The notes below the pieces were generated by a model. It searched no databases. It had not been told where the DNA came from and was given only the letters and a program-made list of their open reading frames with translations. A program made the translations under genes and the position numbers. From assembly GCF_012689525.1 (NCBI RefSeq), contig NZ_CP051515.1, positions 62,001 to 126,000 of the forward strand: a stretch of DNA of 64,000 nt, in the 5' to 3' direction. The DNA comes from Paraburkholderia aromaticivorans (lineage in GTDB: Bacteria > Pseudomonadota > Gammaproteobacteria > Burkholderiales > Burkholderiaceae). Of this stretch, positions 17,705 through 26,433 are shown one piece after another; position 1 is the first letter of the stretch; each line of letters begins with the position of its first letter.

Positions 17705-18304
17705 ATGAACACGTACGCCGACCCTTTGACCGATTCGACCGGCACGCCCGTGCCATCGCGCTACACCCGCACGGCCATGGTGCTGCACTGGCTCATCGCG
17801 CTGCTGATGATCGGTAACGTCGTGCTCGGCCTGAGCGCGGATTCGTTGCCGGACGACTGGGTGCGTCCGGTGGTCGACACCCACAAGTCGATCGGCATCA
17901 CGGTACTCGGTCTCGCGCTCATGCGCATCTTGTGGCGCGTGTCGCACAAGCCGCCGCCGTTGCCACGCGAGTTTCCGTCGTGGGAAAAGATCGCCGCGCA
18001 CGTCGCGCATTTTCTGCTGTATCTGCTGATGATTGCGCTGCCGCTGTCCGGCTGGCTGCACGATTCCGCATGGAAAGACGCGGCGACGCACCCCATGCAC
18101 CTGTTCAACCTGTTTCCGTGGCCGCGTATCGGCTATGTGATGAACCTCGATCCGGCGCTCAAGGAAACCTTGCACGACCGCTTCGGCGCCTTGCATACCT
18201 GGCTCGGCTACGCGCTCTATGCGCTGCTGGCGATGCATATCGGCGGCGCTTTGAAGCATCAGTGGATCGATCGCAAGTCGGTTCTGAAGCGCATGGTGCC
18301 GTAA
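17705..18304 (+). CDS. Cytochrome b561-type diheme membrane protein
   Basis: A 199-residue protein with four transmembrane helices and the paired histidines of bacterial cytochrome b561: His in VLHWLIALL (helix 1), His in DTHKSIG, His in AHVAHFLLY, and His in ALHTWLGY and LLAMHIGGALKHQ. It should hold two b hemes and move electrons between quinol and a periplasmic acceptor. I set the start at the ATG at 17705. The next gene begins 49 bases later, so co-transcription with the glycosyltransferase is possible. Confidence 0.88.
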   Translation: MNTYADPLTDSTGTPVPSRYTRTAMVLHWLIALLMIGNVVLGLSADSLPDDWVRPVVDTHKSIGITVLGLALMRILWRVSHKPPPLPREFPSWEKIAAHVAHFLLYLLMIALPLSGWLHDSAWKDAATHPMHLFNLFPWPRIGYVMNLDPALKETLHDRFGALHTWLGYALYALLAMHIGGALKHQWIDRKSVLKRMVP

Positions 18305-18353
18305 GGGCTGCTTCCCTCTTATCAACCGCAACACAGACTAGCCGGCAGTCATT

Positions 18354-19805
18354 TTGAAGAAAACCCTGGAACAGGCTCTCGCTCTCGCTTCGCCGCGCAT
18401 TGTGCCGCGTCGTACGACGCCGTTGAGCACGCTGATTCATCTGAGTGTGGTCGTATTGTGGCTGCTGCTGTTCGCGCGCGCCTTCTTTTTGCAGGGCGCG
18501 CTGGCGTGGTCGACGGGTATTGCGTACGTGGTGTACGACACTTTGCTGCTGGCGTTCGTCACGTGGAAAACACTGCCGTTGATGCGGCGTGCGCCGCCGC
18601 TCGAGCCAGACTTCGAGCGGCGCAGCTTGCCGAGCATGGGCGTGATCGTCGCGTCGCATAACGAAGCGACCGTGCTGCCGGTAACGATCGCCGCGCTGCT
18701 GCGGCAAACGCATGGGCCGTCGCAAATCGTGATCGCCGACGACGGTTCCACCGACGCGACCCGCGAACTGCTTACCGAACGCTTCGGCCTCACCGCGGCC
18801 GCCGACGGCGTGCTGAGCGCGCCAAGCGCGCTGTATCCGAATCTGTTCTGGCTGCGCGTGCCGCACGGCGGCAAGGCCCGCGCGCTGAATGCGGCGATCA
18901 CCGTGATGACCACGGAAACCGTCATGACGGTCGACGCCGACACCCTGCTCGACGACGACGCTACCTACGCCATGCGCGCCGCTTTCGCGAGCGAACCGAA
19001 GCTGGTCGCCGCGGCTGGCATTCTGGTGCCGGTATGCGGCAAGTCGGTGTCGGGGCGCGTGTTCGAGTGGTTCCAGACCTACGAGTACATGCGCAACTTC
19101 ATCGCCCGTTTTGCGTGGATGCGTGCGGACAGTCTGCTGCTGATTTCGGGCGCCTTCGCGTCCTTCAAGCGCGACGCGCTGGTCGACGTCGGCGGTTTCG
19201 ATCCGCAGTGCCTCGTCGAAGACTACGAGCTGATTCACCGGCTGCGCCGCTATTCGGTCGACCACGATCTCGGCTGGGACGTTCGCGTAGTCGGCGAGGC
19301 GCATGCCCGCACCGACGCGCCGGACAACCTCGCCAGCTTTCTGCGTCAACGCCGCCGCTGGTTCGCGGGCTTCCTGCAGACGCAGTACTGGAACCGCGAC
19401 ATGACCGGCAATCCGCGCTACGGCACGCTCGGCATGCTGATGCTGCCGGTCAAGGCGATCGACACCATGCAGCCGATCTACGGCCTGACCGCGTTCGCGC
19501 TGCTGCTCGCCTTTGTGTTCGGCGGACATGGCGCGATCGTCGTGTCGATCTTCAGCGTGATCGGCGTGAAAACGGCGATCGACCTCGCGTTCTATCTGTG
19601 GAGCATCCATCTGTACCGGCGCTGGACCGGCGAGCGCACCGGCTCGAGTTTGTGGATGGCGATGCTCGCGGCGGTCGCCGAGCCGTTCACGTTTCAACTG
19701 GTGCGGCACGTGGGCGCCGCGCTTGGCTGGCTGCATTTCCTGCGCGGCGGTCGGTCGTGGGGCGTGCAGCGCCGCTCGGGACTGGTGGCGCACGACGAGA
19801 GCTGA
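18354..19805 (+). CDS. Membrane glycosyltransferase family 2 (processive type)
   Basis: A 483-residue protein with a TTG start. Two N-terminal helices (about 27-66) precede a GT-A domain with the motifs IVIADDGSTDAT (donor binding), VDADTLLDDDA (DxD), VEDYELIHRL (acceptor Asp) and RQRRRWFAGF, the QxxRW signature of processive beta-glycosyltransferases. Three more helices close the protein. Similar enzymes polymerise or transfer hexosamine or glucose at the inner membrane. No other polysaccharide gene is adjacent, so the product is unknown. Confidence 0.82.
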   Translation: MKKTLEQALALASPRIVPRRTTPLSTLIHLSVVVLWLLLFARAFFLQGALAWSTGIAYVVYDTLLLAFVTWKTLPLMRRAPPLEPDFERRSLPSMGVIVASHNEATVLPVTIAALLRQTHGPSQIVIADDGSTDATRELLTERFGLTAAADGVLSAPSALYPNLFWLRVPHGGKARALNAAITVMTTETVMTVDADTLLDDDATYAMRAAFASEPKLVAAAGILVPVCGKSVSGRVFEWFQTYEYMRNFIARFAWMRADSLLLISGAFASFKRDALVDVGGFDPQCLVEDYELIHRLRRYSVDHDLGWDVRVVGEAHARTDAPDNLASFLRQRRRWFAGFLQTQYWNRDMTGNPRYGTLGMLMLPVKAIDTMQPIYGLTAFALLLAFVFGGHGAIVVSIFSVIGVKTAIDLAFYLWSIHLYRRWTGERTGSSLWMAMLAAVAEPFTFQLVRHVGAALGWLHFLRGGRSWGVQRRSGLVAHDES

Positions 19806-19992
19806 CGCGGCGCGTCGCCTCTTCAAGGGTGCATTGGGAGCCGGGCGGCGCGCTTTTATGGGCGGGCGTCACCGCGGGCCGTTGCGCGGTCCCCGAACCC
19901 ATACGGCTTCGGGTTCTAGTAGACTGACGACGATGCCGCCCGCAATTTGCAGGGTGGCAACCTTCTATCCGCCGGTGCACGGAGACCCACCT

Positions 19993-21213
19993 ATGCATGC
20001 TGTTCCCCCGCTAGAACAAGACACCGTCGATGTAACCGTCGATGCGTCGCCTGCTCAGGCCGCATCGCAGAAACCGGTTCACGCGCCGGGCCAGGCCGCC
20101 AACGACGCACCGGTGCGCGATCTGCGCCGCGTCGGTATTCACCCTGATTACTGGTATCCGCTGGCGTGGTCGCACGAGGTGAAGCGGGGCAAGACGCATG
20201 GTGTGACGTTCGCGGGCGACCCGATCGTGCTGGCGCGCACGGAGTCCGGCAAGGTGTTCGCGCTGGAGGACCGCTGCGCGCATCGTCAGGTGCCGTTGCA
20301 TCAGGGCGTCGTGGATGGCGAATCGATCCGCTGCGGCTATCACGGCTGGACTTACGACTGCTCGGGCAAGTGCATCGACGTGCCGTACCTGGGCCGCGAG
20401 CGTCTGCCGAACGGCGTGCGCTCCTATCCGTGCCGCGAAATCGAAGGCCTGATTTTCGTTTTCCCCGGCGATGCCGCGTTGGCCGAACAACGGCCGCTGC
20501 CCGACCTCGCATCGGTCTCGGACAAGAAGTACAAGACGCGCAGTTTCGGCCGTCCGGTGAATTGCCATTACTCGTTCATGCACGAGAATCTGATGGACAT
20601 GAACCATCAGTTTTTGCATCGCAAGCAGATGGGGCAGATGCGGGCGCGTTCGCTCGGCCGGCGGCGCGGCGAGGGCTGGGTCGAAGTCGATTACACGTTT
20701 GCGCGCATGGCCGGCCAGCAGCCGATCGGCGAAGCGATCGTGTTCGGCCAGAGCCGTAAAACCGGCGGCGACAACGACAAGGACGTGATGACGATCCGCA
20801 CCGAGTATCCGTTTCAGACGCTGCAGATCCGCACGTCCGAGCAGACGCTGGTGATGAATCTGTGGATCATCTACGTGCCGCTCGATCGCGAGCAGCGCAC
20901 CAATCGCACGTTCGGGCTGCTGTCGATTCGCAAACCGGGCATTCCCGGCGTGTTGAATCTCGCATGGCCGCTGCTGGTGTGGTTCACCGAGCGCATTTTC
21001 AAGGAAGACCGCGAGATCGTCGAAGCCGAACAACGCGCCCACGATTCGCAAGGCGCGGACTGGAATCACGAGGTGTTTCCGGTAATCAACGATCTGCGCG
21101 CGTTGCTGCGCGAAAATGGCGCACCGGATCAGGTAGTGGGTGCTGGAACGGGCGACACCGCAGTGATTCGCTTCTGGGATTCGCGCCACGGCAGCCCGTT
21201 GGCGAAGAGCTGA
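19993..21213 (+). CDS. Rieske non-heme iron oxygenase, large subunit
   Basis: A 406-residue protein. The Rieske cluster ligands are C95-x-H97 and C114-x2-H117. The catalytic iron site is D202-x2-H205-x3-H209 (DMNHQFLH). It belongs to the single-component-terminal-oxygenase group, as in vanillate demethylase or phthalate oxygenase types, which need a separate reductase. I chose the ATG at 19993, since residues before it look non-coding. The rubredoxin-like gene downstream and the ferredoxin reductase at 648 are conceivable electron partners, but neither is shown. The substrate is unknown. Confidence 0.85.
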   Translation: MHAVPPLEQDTVDVTVDASPAQAASQKPVHAPGQAANDAPVRDLRRVGIHPDYWYPLAWSHEVKRGKTHGVTFAGDPIVLARTESGKVFALEDRCAHRQVPLHQGVVDGESIRCGYHGWTYDCSGKCIDVPYLGRERLPNGVRSYPCREIEGLIFVFPGDAALAEQRPLPDLASVSDKKYKTRSFGRPVNCHYSFMHENLMDMNHQFLHRKQMGQMRARSLGRRRGEGWVEVDYTFARMAGQQPIGEAIVFGQSRKTGGDNDKDVMTIRTEYPFQTLQIRTSEQTLVMNLWIIYVPLDREQRTNRTFGLLSIRKPGIPGVLNLAWPLLVWFTERIFKEDREIVEAEQRAHDSQGADWNHEVFPVINDLRALLRENGAPDQVVGAGTGDTAVIRFWDSRHGSPLAKS

Positions 21214-21376
21214 TCTTTCCCCTCCAAGGGGAATTAATCCATCTCCGGACGGTAGGGAATCCAAGGGGATCGAGCAGCGATAATGGCAGCTAATGCACGG
21301 CGGTTTGCGCTATTCGACATGCGCCGGCCGCGGACCCGTGTACCATTTCGCTTTTTCCGATCTTCAAGAATAGCCC

Positions 21377-21493
21377 GTGACTACGCAACAAATCCCTACC
21401 GCACCCCGTAAATCCCTCACGCTGCTGCAATTGCTGGGCCTCATCGGCGCCGCCGGCCTGATCGCCGCGATCGTGCTGAACCGGTTCGTCTGA
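21377..21493 (+). CDS. 38-residue single-span membrane peptide
   Basis: A GTG-started frame encodes a short basic N-terminus (TTQQIPTAPRKS), then one clean transmembrane helix (LTLLQLLGLIGAAGLIAAIV), then NRFV. The order of basic N-end, helix and short tail is that of genuine bacterial small membrane proteins. It lies 65 bases before the rubredoxin-domain gene on the same strand. There is no strong ribosome site, so expression is uncertain. Confidence 0.45.
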   Translation: MTTQQIPTAPRKSLTLLQLLGLIGAAGLIAAIVLNRFV

Positions 21494-21546
21494 TCTCCAC
21501 GCAGAAGCCTCTGCGTGACGCTTCCGACCCATGCCGGCACGCCCCC

Positions 21547-21553
21547 AAGGAGA
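21547..21553 (+). promoter_or_regulatory. Ribosome binding site that selects a TTG start
   Basis: AAGGAGA lies 4-5 bases before an in-frame TTG at 21558. Neither the upstream ATG (21534) nor the downstream ATG (21600) has a comparable site, so this sets the preferred start of the rubredoxin-domain protein. Confidence 0.6.
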
Positions 21554-21557
21554 TTCC

Positions 21558-22016
21558 TTGCGGGACGCGCTGCCGGCTTCATCGATATTCCGATTTGCCA
21601 TGTACAAAAAGGGCGTAGCCGTAGAAATCCAGTTTTCCTCTGAGCGGCTCAACGACGGCGCGGGCGATCCCTACTGGATCGACTTGACGCAGGCTGAAGC
21701 GCAGCGACTGCTGGAGAGCCTGCAGGCTCGTCTCGCGGAAACCGGCGTGGGCACAGTCGCGCCTTTGGTGGTGAGCCTCGATGAAACACCGGCGTCGCAC
21801 GCGGCCGATGCGCCGCAGGCGCCAGCCGAACCTGCCGCGTCGGCGGACGACTTCAAGCAGTGGGTCTGCGTGATCTGCGGCTGGGTCTACGACGAAGCCG
21901 CAGGTTTGCCGGACGAGGGCATCGCGCCGGGCACGCGCTGGGCGGACGTGCCGGCCGACTGGCGCTGCCCGCTTTGCGACGTGGGCAAGGAAGATTTCGC
22001 GTTGGTCGAGTTTTAA
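21558..22016 (+). CDS. Rubredoxin-domain protein with ~100-residue N-terminal extension
   Basis: A 152-residue protein. Residues about 101-152 are a rubredoxin, with Cys104, 107, 137 and 140 in two CxxC knuckles (CVICG, CPLC) that hold one iron. The extension opens with a small alpha/beta segment (VAVEIQFSSERL, then DLTQAEAQRLLESLQ), followed by an Ala/Pro-rich linker at about 75-97. A plain rubredoxin has about 55 residues. The protein should carry electrons to an oxygenase or reductase; the Rieske oxygenase upstream is a candidate partner by position only. Confidence 0.82.
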   Translation: MRDALPASSIFRFAMYKKGVAVEIQFSSERLNDGAGDPYWIDLTQAEAQRLLESLQARLAETGVGTVAPLVVSLDETPASHAADAPQAPAEPAASADDFKQWVCVICGWVYDEAAGLPDEGIAPGTRWADVPADWRCPLCDVGKEDFALVEF

Positions 22017-22058
22017 GCCCGGCCAACGGCCAACGGACTGCGTGAAAACTCGCGCGGC

Positions 22059-22913
22059 TTAACCCGCTCCTTCCGGAAAATCGGCGCCCACCGTGGTGGC
22101 TTCCCACGCATCGAAATCGCCGCGCATGAAGTCCACCTTCTTACGCGCCAGTTCAAGCGCCATCTTGCCGAGCAACAATCGCAGTGGCGGTGTGTCCGAC
22201 AGCGCGGCGTCGATAATGGCCTGCGCGGCGCGCACCGGGTCGCCCGCCTGCTTGCCGCTGCGCGCCTCGGTCTGCTTGCGGCGCTCACCGGCCGTGGCCG
22301 CGTAGTCGTCGATTACCGTGGCCGATTGTTTGATCGACGGACCCGCCCAGTTCGTGCGGAACGGTCCCGGTTCGACGATCAGCACGTCGATGCCGAGCGG
22401 CTTCACCTCCGCCGCCAGCGATTCGGATAGACCCTCCACCGCGTATTTGGTGGCGTGGTAATAGCCGGTCGCCGCGAAACTCGTAATACCGCCGATCGAC
22501 GACACATTGACGATCAAGCCGCTGTGCTGCTCGCGCATGATCGGCAAGACCGCCTTCGTGATGTCGATGAGGCCGAACACGTTGGTTTCGAACATGGCGC
22601 GGACTTCGTCGTCCTCGCCTTCCTCGATCGCCGCCAGATAGCCATAGCCCGCGTTGTTGACGAGCGCGTCGATGCGGCCGAAACGCTGCTTCGCTTGCGT
22701 CACCACGTCGTCGATCTGCTTGGGGTTCGTCACATCGAGTGGCAGGATCAGTGCGCGATCGCCGTGGGCCTCGGCGATATCTTTCACTTTCGACGGATCG
22801 CGTGCGGTGACCACCGCGCGCCAGCCGCGCTCGAGCACCAGCTTTGCCAATTCGCGGCCAAAGCCGGTGGAACATCCTGTGATCAGCCAGACGGGATTGT
22901 CTCGATTCATCAT
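22059..22913 (-). CDS. Short-chain dehydrogenase/reductase
   Basis: A 284-residue classical SDR: nucleotide motif TGCSTGFGREL (residues 13-23), NNAGYGY near 86, catalytic Ser in VSSIGG near 139, and YYHATK near 154, which gives the Tyr and Lys. The Asp in VTARDPSKV after strand 2 and the preceding Arg leave NAD versus NADP open. It lies on the same strand as, and 177 bases after, the LysR gene at 23091, so it could be co-regulated, but there is no direct sign. The substrate is unknown. Confidence 0.88.
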   Translation of the reverse strand: MMNRDNPVWLITGCSTGFGRELAKLVLERGWRAVVTARDPSKVKDIAEAHGDRALILPLDVTNPKQIDDVVTQAKQRFGRIDALVNNAGYGYLAAIEEGEDDEVRAMFETNVFGLIDITKAVLPIMREQHSGLIVNVSSIGGITSFAATGYYHATKYAVEGLSESLAAEVKPLGIDVLIVEPGPFRTNWAGPSIKQSATVIDDYAATAGERRKQTEARSGKQAGDPVRAAQAIIDAALSDTPPLRLLLGKMALELARKKVDFMRGDFDAWEATTVGADFPEGAG

Positions 22914-23090
22914 TTGGGAAACTCCTGTTGATGGTCTACGACATGTGAAAACTCATGCGGCGCGACGGCGCTATGCGTCGTTCGCGTTCGCAATCGGTGT
23001 GCTGATGTGCTTAGCTTGAAGCGTGCCCGGACTTTTTCGGTGGTGGATGTCGGCAATGGCTGGCGCGCGTTGATTCGCGAACAAAAGCCG

Positions 23091-24020
23091 TCACTGCTGC
23101 CTGCGTCCGGTGTGGGATTTCAATTGTAGCCGCAGCGCGGCGGCTTCGCTTTGCAGCGCTCCAACGAACTCGCCAGCCAGCGGGTGACCCGGACGATGCT
23201 CCGGCTGAATCACACTCACGCGAAACGGCAACGACACGGCGAGCGGCCGGATATGCAGATGGCGGCCCACGAAATCGAGGGCTGTCAGCGGATTGACGAT
23301 CGCGACGCCAAGCCCTTGCCGAACGAAGCTGCACACGGAGACCGCCGTAGGCGTCTCGACGATCTGGCGGCGCGCGATTCCCGCTTGCGCGAAGGTCTCG
23401 TCGATCAGGATCCGGTACGGATCGTTCGACGACAGGCTGATGAACGGCTGATTGGCGAAATCCTTCAACGCGATCACACGCTTGCCGAGCAACGGATGCT
23501 CGTCGGGCAGCACGCACACTTCATCCACTTCGAGCAACGGCGTCAGGCGCGTGCCCGCGGGCGGCGCGCCATGTTCGGTCAGGCCGAGGTCGTAGCGCTG
23601 CGCGGTCAGCCATTCCTCGAGAAACGGCGACTCCTGCGTCGCGATCGACAGACTCGCGCCCGGTTGGGCATCGTGAAAGCGCTTCGCGGCGCCCGGCAAG
23701 ATCGAATGTGAAAAGGCGGGCAACGCGATGACGGAAAGCTGGCCGCCCTGAAATTCGCGCAAGCTCGCGGCGGTGGACGCCACGCGTTCGAGCCCGACAT
23801 ACGCACGCTTGATCTCGTCGAACAAGGTCAGCGCGGACAGCGTGGGACGCAGCCGGCCATTCGTACGTTCGAACAGGGCAAAGCCGATGCTCTGCTCCAT
23901 GCGCGCGAGTTCGCGGCTGACCGTGGGCTGCGAGGTGAACAGCATCTCGGCTGCTTTGGTGACGCTGCCCGCGGTCATCAGCGCGCGGAAGACTTCGATG
24001 TGCCGATGTGTGAGCGCCAT
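23091..24020 (-). CDS. lysR: LysR-type regulator, probable regulator of the divergent lysA
   Basis: A 309-residue LysR protein with an N-terminal winged helix (EVFRALMTAGSVTKAAEMLFTSQPTVSRELARME) and a C-terminal inducer domain. I set the start at 24020 (MALTHRHIEVFRAL); the frame runs open to 24146 but would cross the lysA promoter. It is transcribed away from an enteric-type lysA with 95 bases between. This repeats the E. coli lysR-lysA arrangement, in which LysR activates lysA when diaminopimelate is high and lysine is low. Confidence 0.8.
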   Translation of the reverse strand: MALTHRHIEVFRALMTAGSVTKAAEMLFTSQPTVSRELARMEQSIGFALFERTNGRLRPTLSALTLFDEIKRAYVGLERVASTAASLREFQGGQLSVIALPAFSHSILPGAAKRFHDAQPGASLSIATQESPFLEEWLTAQRYDLGLTEHGAPPAGTRLTPLLEVDEVCVLPDEHPLLGKRVIALKDFANQPFISLSSNDPYRILIDETFAQAGIARRQIVETPTAVSVCSFVRQGLGVAIVNPLTALDFVGRHLHIRPLAVSLPFRVSVIQPEHRPGHPLAGEFVGALQSEAAALRLQLKSHTGRRQQ

Positions 24021-24115
24021 GATGGGTATATCAAGAGTGAATGAGCATGCCAAAGATTGGTATTTTACTGAATGGAAGGTTTTCAGCATCATGTCGTTCA
24101 AGCTAATGCTTCGAC

Positions 24116-25378
24116 ATGAAGAGAGAAACGGGAACCGTGACACCATTCAATCCGCAACAACTCGTCGAACTCGCCCACGAGCACGGCACGCCGCTGTGGG
24201 TCTACGACGCTGACGCAATCCGCAAACGCATTGCCGAATTGCGCAGCTTCGACGTGATCCGCTACGCGCAGAAGGCGTGTTCGAATCTGCATATCCTCAA
24301 ACTGATGCGCGACGAAGGAGCGATGGTCGATGCGGTCTCGCTGGGCGAAATCAAACGCAGTCTCGCGGCGGGCTTCACGCCGGATGGCGATCCCGAAGGC
24401 GTCGTGTTCACCGCCGATCTGATCGATCACGCGACGCTTGCCACCGTGATCGAGCACCGCATCACGGTCAACGCGGGCTCGCTCGATATGCTCGAACGGA
24501 TAGGACGGCATGCGCCCGAAGGTCATCGCGTGTGGCTGCGGATCAATCCGGGCTTCGGTCATGGGCACAGCAACAAGACCAACACGGGCGGCGAGCATAG
24601 CAAGCACGGCATCTGGCTCGACGATGTGCCGCAAGCGGTCGAGCTGATCCGGCGTTATCGCCTGAAGCTGGTCGGACTGCACATGCATATCGGCTCCGGC
24701 GTCGACTATGGGCATCTGTCGCGTGTCTGCGATGCGATGGTCGAAGCCGTGAAGGGCCTGGACCACGATATCGAAGCGATTTCCGCGGGCGGTGGCTTGT
24801 CGGTGCCGTATCGCGAAGGCGAGCGCGAGATCGACGTCGCGCATTACATCCGGCTCTGGGATGCGGCGCGCCGGCAGATCGAAACGCATGTCGGACATCG
24901 CGTGAGGTTGGAGATTGAGCCGGGACGCTTTCTGGTCGCGCAGGCGGGCGTGCTCGTTGCTGAAGTTCACGCGTTGAATCGACGTCCCGCACAGCAGTTT
25001 GCTTTGGTCGACGCCGGATTCAACGACCTGGTGCGGCCGTCGTTTTACGGCAGTTATCATGAGATGACGGTGTTGAAACGCGACGGCGCGTTAAGCGACG
25101 CGCCGGTCGATTCGTTCGCGGTGGCCGGGCCGCTCTGCGAAGCCGGCGATGTCTTCACACAAGCCGAAGGCGGTGTCATCACGAACCGCTCAATACACAC
25201 GCCCGAAGTGGGCGACTTCATCGTGTTTCACGATGCAGGTGCGTATGGCGCGTCGATGTCCTCGAACTACAACAGCCGGCCGCTTGCGCCCGAGGTGTTG
25301 CTGGAGCACGGCAAGCCGCGGCTGATCCGCCGGCGCCAGACTCTCGACGAATTGCTCGCGCTCGAAACATCGGCGTGA
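24116..25378 (+). CDS. lysA: Diaminopimelate decarboxylase (enteric-type LysA)
   Basis: A 420-residue PLP enzyme of fold type III. The catalytic lysine lies in RYAQKACSNLHILKLM (near residue 52). Other motifs are HMHIGSGVDY, AISAGGGLSVPY, EIEPGRFLVAQ, the catalytic GPLCEAGDVF, and YGASMSSNYNSRP. It follows E. coli LysA closely along its length, closer than I would expect of a typical betaproteobacterial housekeeping LysA. It converts meso-diaminopimelate to lysine. With the divergent LysR it forms a self-contained regulated unit, probably a second lysA in this genome. Confidence 0.9.
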   Translation: MKRETGTVTPFNPQQLVELAHEHGTPLWVYDADAIRKRIAELRSFDVIRYAQKACSNLHILKLMRDEGAMVDAVSLGEIKRSLAAGFTPDGDPEGVVFTADLIDHATLATVIEHRITVNAGSLDMLERIGRHAPEGHRVWLRINPGFGHGHSNKTNTGGEHSKHGIWLDDVPQAVELIRRYRLKLVGLHMHIGSGVDYGHLSRVCDAMVEAVKGLDHDIEAISAGGGLSVPYREGEREIDVAHYIRLWDAARRQIETHVGHRVRLEIEPGRFLVAQAGVLVAEVHALNRRPAQQFALVDAGFNDLVRPSFYGSYHEMTVLKRDGALSDAPVDSFAVAGPLCEAGDVFTQAEGGVITNRSIHTPEVGDFIVFHDAGAYGASMSSNYNSRPLAPEVLLEHGKPRLIRRRQTLDELLALETSA

Positions 25379-25391
25379 AATCAGCGCCGCT

Positions 25392-26312
25392 TCAACGCGC
25401 CCGCACCGTGCGCATGTACGAAGCGATCATCGTGGCGAGTTCCTGCGCGGCGGGCGTGAGCGGAATGGCCGCGCGCTGCAGCAGGCAAACGTTCTGTTCG
25501 ACCGCGCGCTCGCGCACCGGAATAGCGGTGAGCGTGCTCGCAAACGGCCCGCGCTTCACCACGATCGACGCTTCCAGCGACAGGCAATCCGTCGCGCTCA
25601 CCAGGTGCAGCGTCTCGTACAGGCCTTCCACCGTCGCGACGATTTTCGGCGGCGGCAAGCCGTGGCTTTCGAACAGATGGTTCAGGCGGTTGGTTTGCGG
25701 ATCGTCCGTGAGATTCGGCGAGCGCGTGGCCACCCACGTGCAATCGACCAGTTCGGCCAGCGAGGTCGCCCCGGCTTTCGGATGCCCTTGGCGGCAGACG
25801 ACTACCGGATCGGACGGATACAGCGGCATCACCGAGAGATCGGCGGTATCCGTGTGCTTCGACACCAGCGCAACCGCGAAATCCAGCGTGCCTTCGCGAA
25901 TCCACGAAATCATCATGCGCGAGGTGCCGGTGCGCAGATGCACGGCGACCCGTTCGAAGCGCGTGCGAAATTCCATCAGCACCGGCGCAAAGGCGTCGAT
26001 CAGCGGTTCGGTCGTCATGCCGAAGGTGACCTCGCCGACGTAGTCGCCGCGCAGTTGCTGCACTTCCTGTTCGGCGCGCTCGCATTCGCCGATGATCGCG
26101 CCGGCCCGCTGCAACAGCCGCTGGCCGAGGGCAGTCAGCGCAATGCCGCGATTCGTGCGGGTGAACAGGGTCGCGCCGAGCATCGATTCGAGGTTCTGCA
26201 ACTGCTGCGTGATGCCGCTCTGCGCGATGCCGAGCGCCCGCGAGGCCGCGCGGATGCTGCCATGCTCGGCCACCGCGGTGAACGCGCGGAGTTGGGAGAT
26301 CGTCAACGCCAT
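25392..26312 (-). CDS. LysR-type regulator
   Basis: A 306-residue LysR protein. The helix-turn-helix reads FTAVAEHGSIRAASRALGIAQSGITQQLQNLE, and the effector domain follows. The start at 26312 (MALTISQLRAF) aligns with the family; an ATG at 26348 (MITFTDHW) is the main alternative. It is transcribed away from the gene for a basic amino-acid binding protein at 26434. The intergenic region holds a 15-base inverted repeat (26352-26366), so it probably controls that gene and the deacylase after it. Confidence 0.82.
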   Translation of the reverse strand: MALTISQLRAFTAVAEHGSIRAASRALGIAQSGITQQLQNLESMLGATLFTRTNRGIALTALGQRLLQRAGAIIGECERAEQEVQQLRGDYVGEVTFGMTTEPLIDAFAPVLMEFRTRFERVAVHLRTGTSRMMISWIREGTLDFAVALVSKHTDTADLSVMPLYPSDPVVVCRQGHPKAGATSLAELVDCTWVATRSPNLTDDPQTNRLNHLFESHGLPPPKIVATVEGLYETLHLVSATDCLSLEASIVVKRGPFASTLTAIPVRERAVEQNVCLLQRAAIPLTPAAQELATMIASYMRTVRAR

Positions 26313-26351
26313 GAAGGCTGCCGTCCAGTGATCGGTAAAAGTGATCATGAT

Positions 26352-26366
26352 AGTCCGAATGGGACT
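26352..26366. promoter_or_regulatory. Inverted repeat, candidate LysR operator
   Basis: AGTCC-GAATG-GGACT is a perfect dyad in the intergenic region between the divergent LysR gene and the binding-protein gene. The 15-base span and the location fit a LysR recognition site. Confidence 0.4.
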
Positions 26367-26433
26367 TCTTTGAGGCGCGGACGCGGCATAGGATAGTTCG
26401 GTCGTCATCCGCCCACCCACACTCCGTCCTCCC

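Noticed and set aside
21217..21233. TTCCCC...GGGGAA hairpin after the Rieske gene
   Set aside because: Short 6-bp stem with no T-run; not enough for a terminator call.
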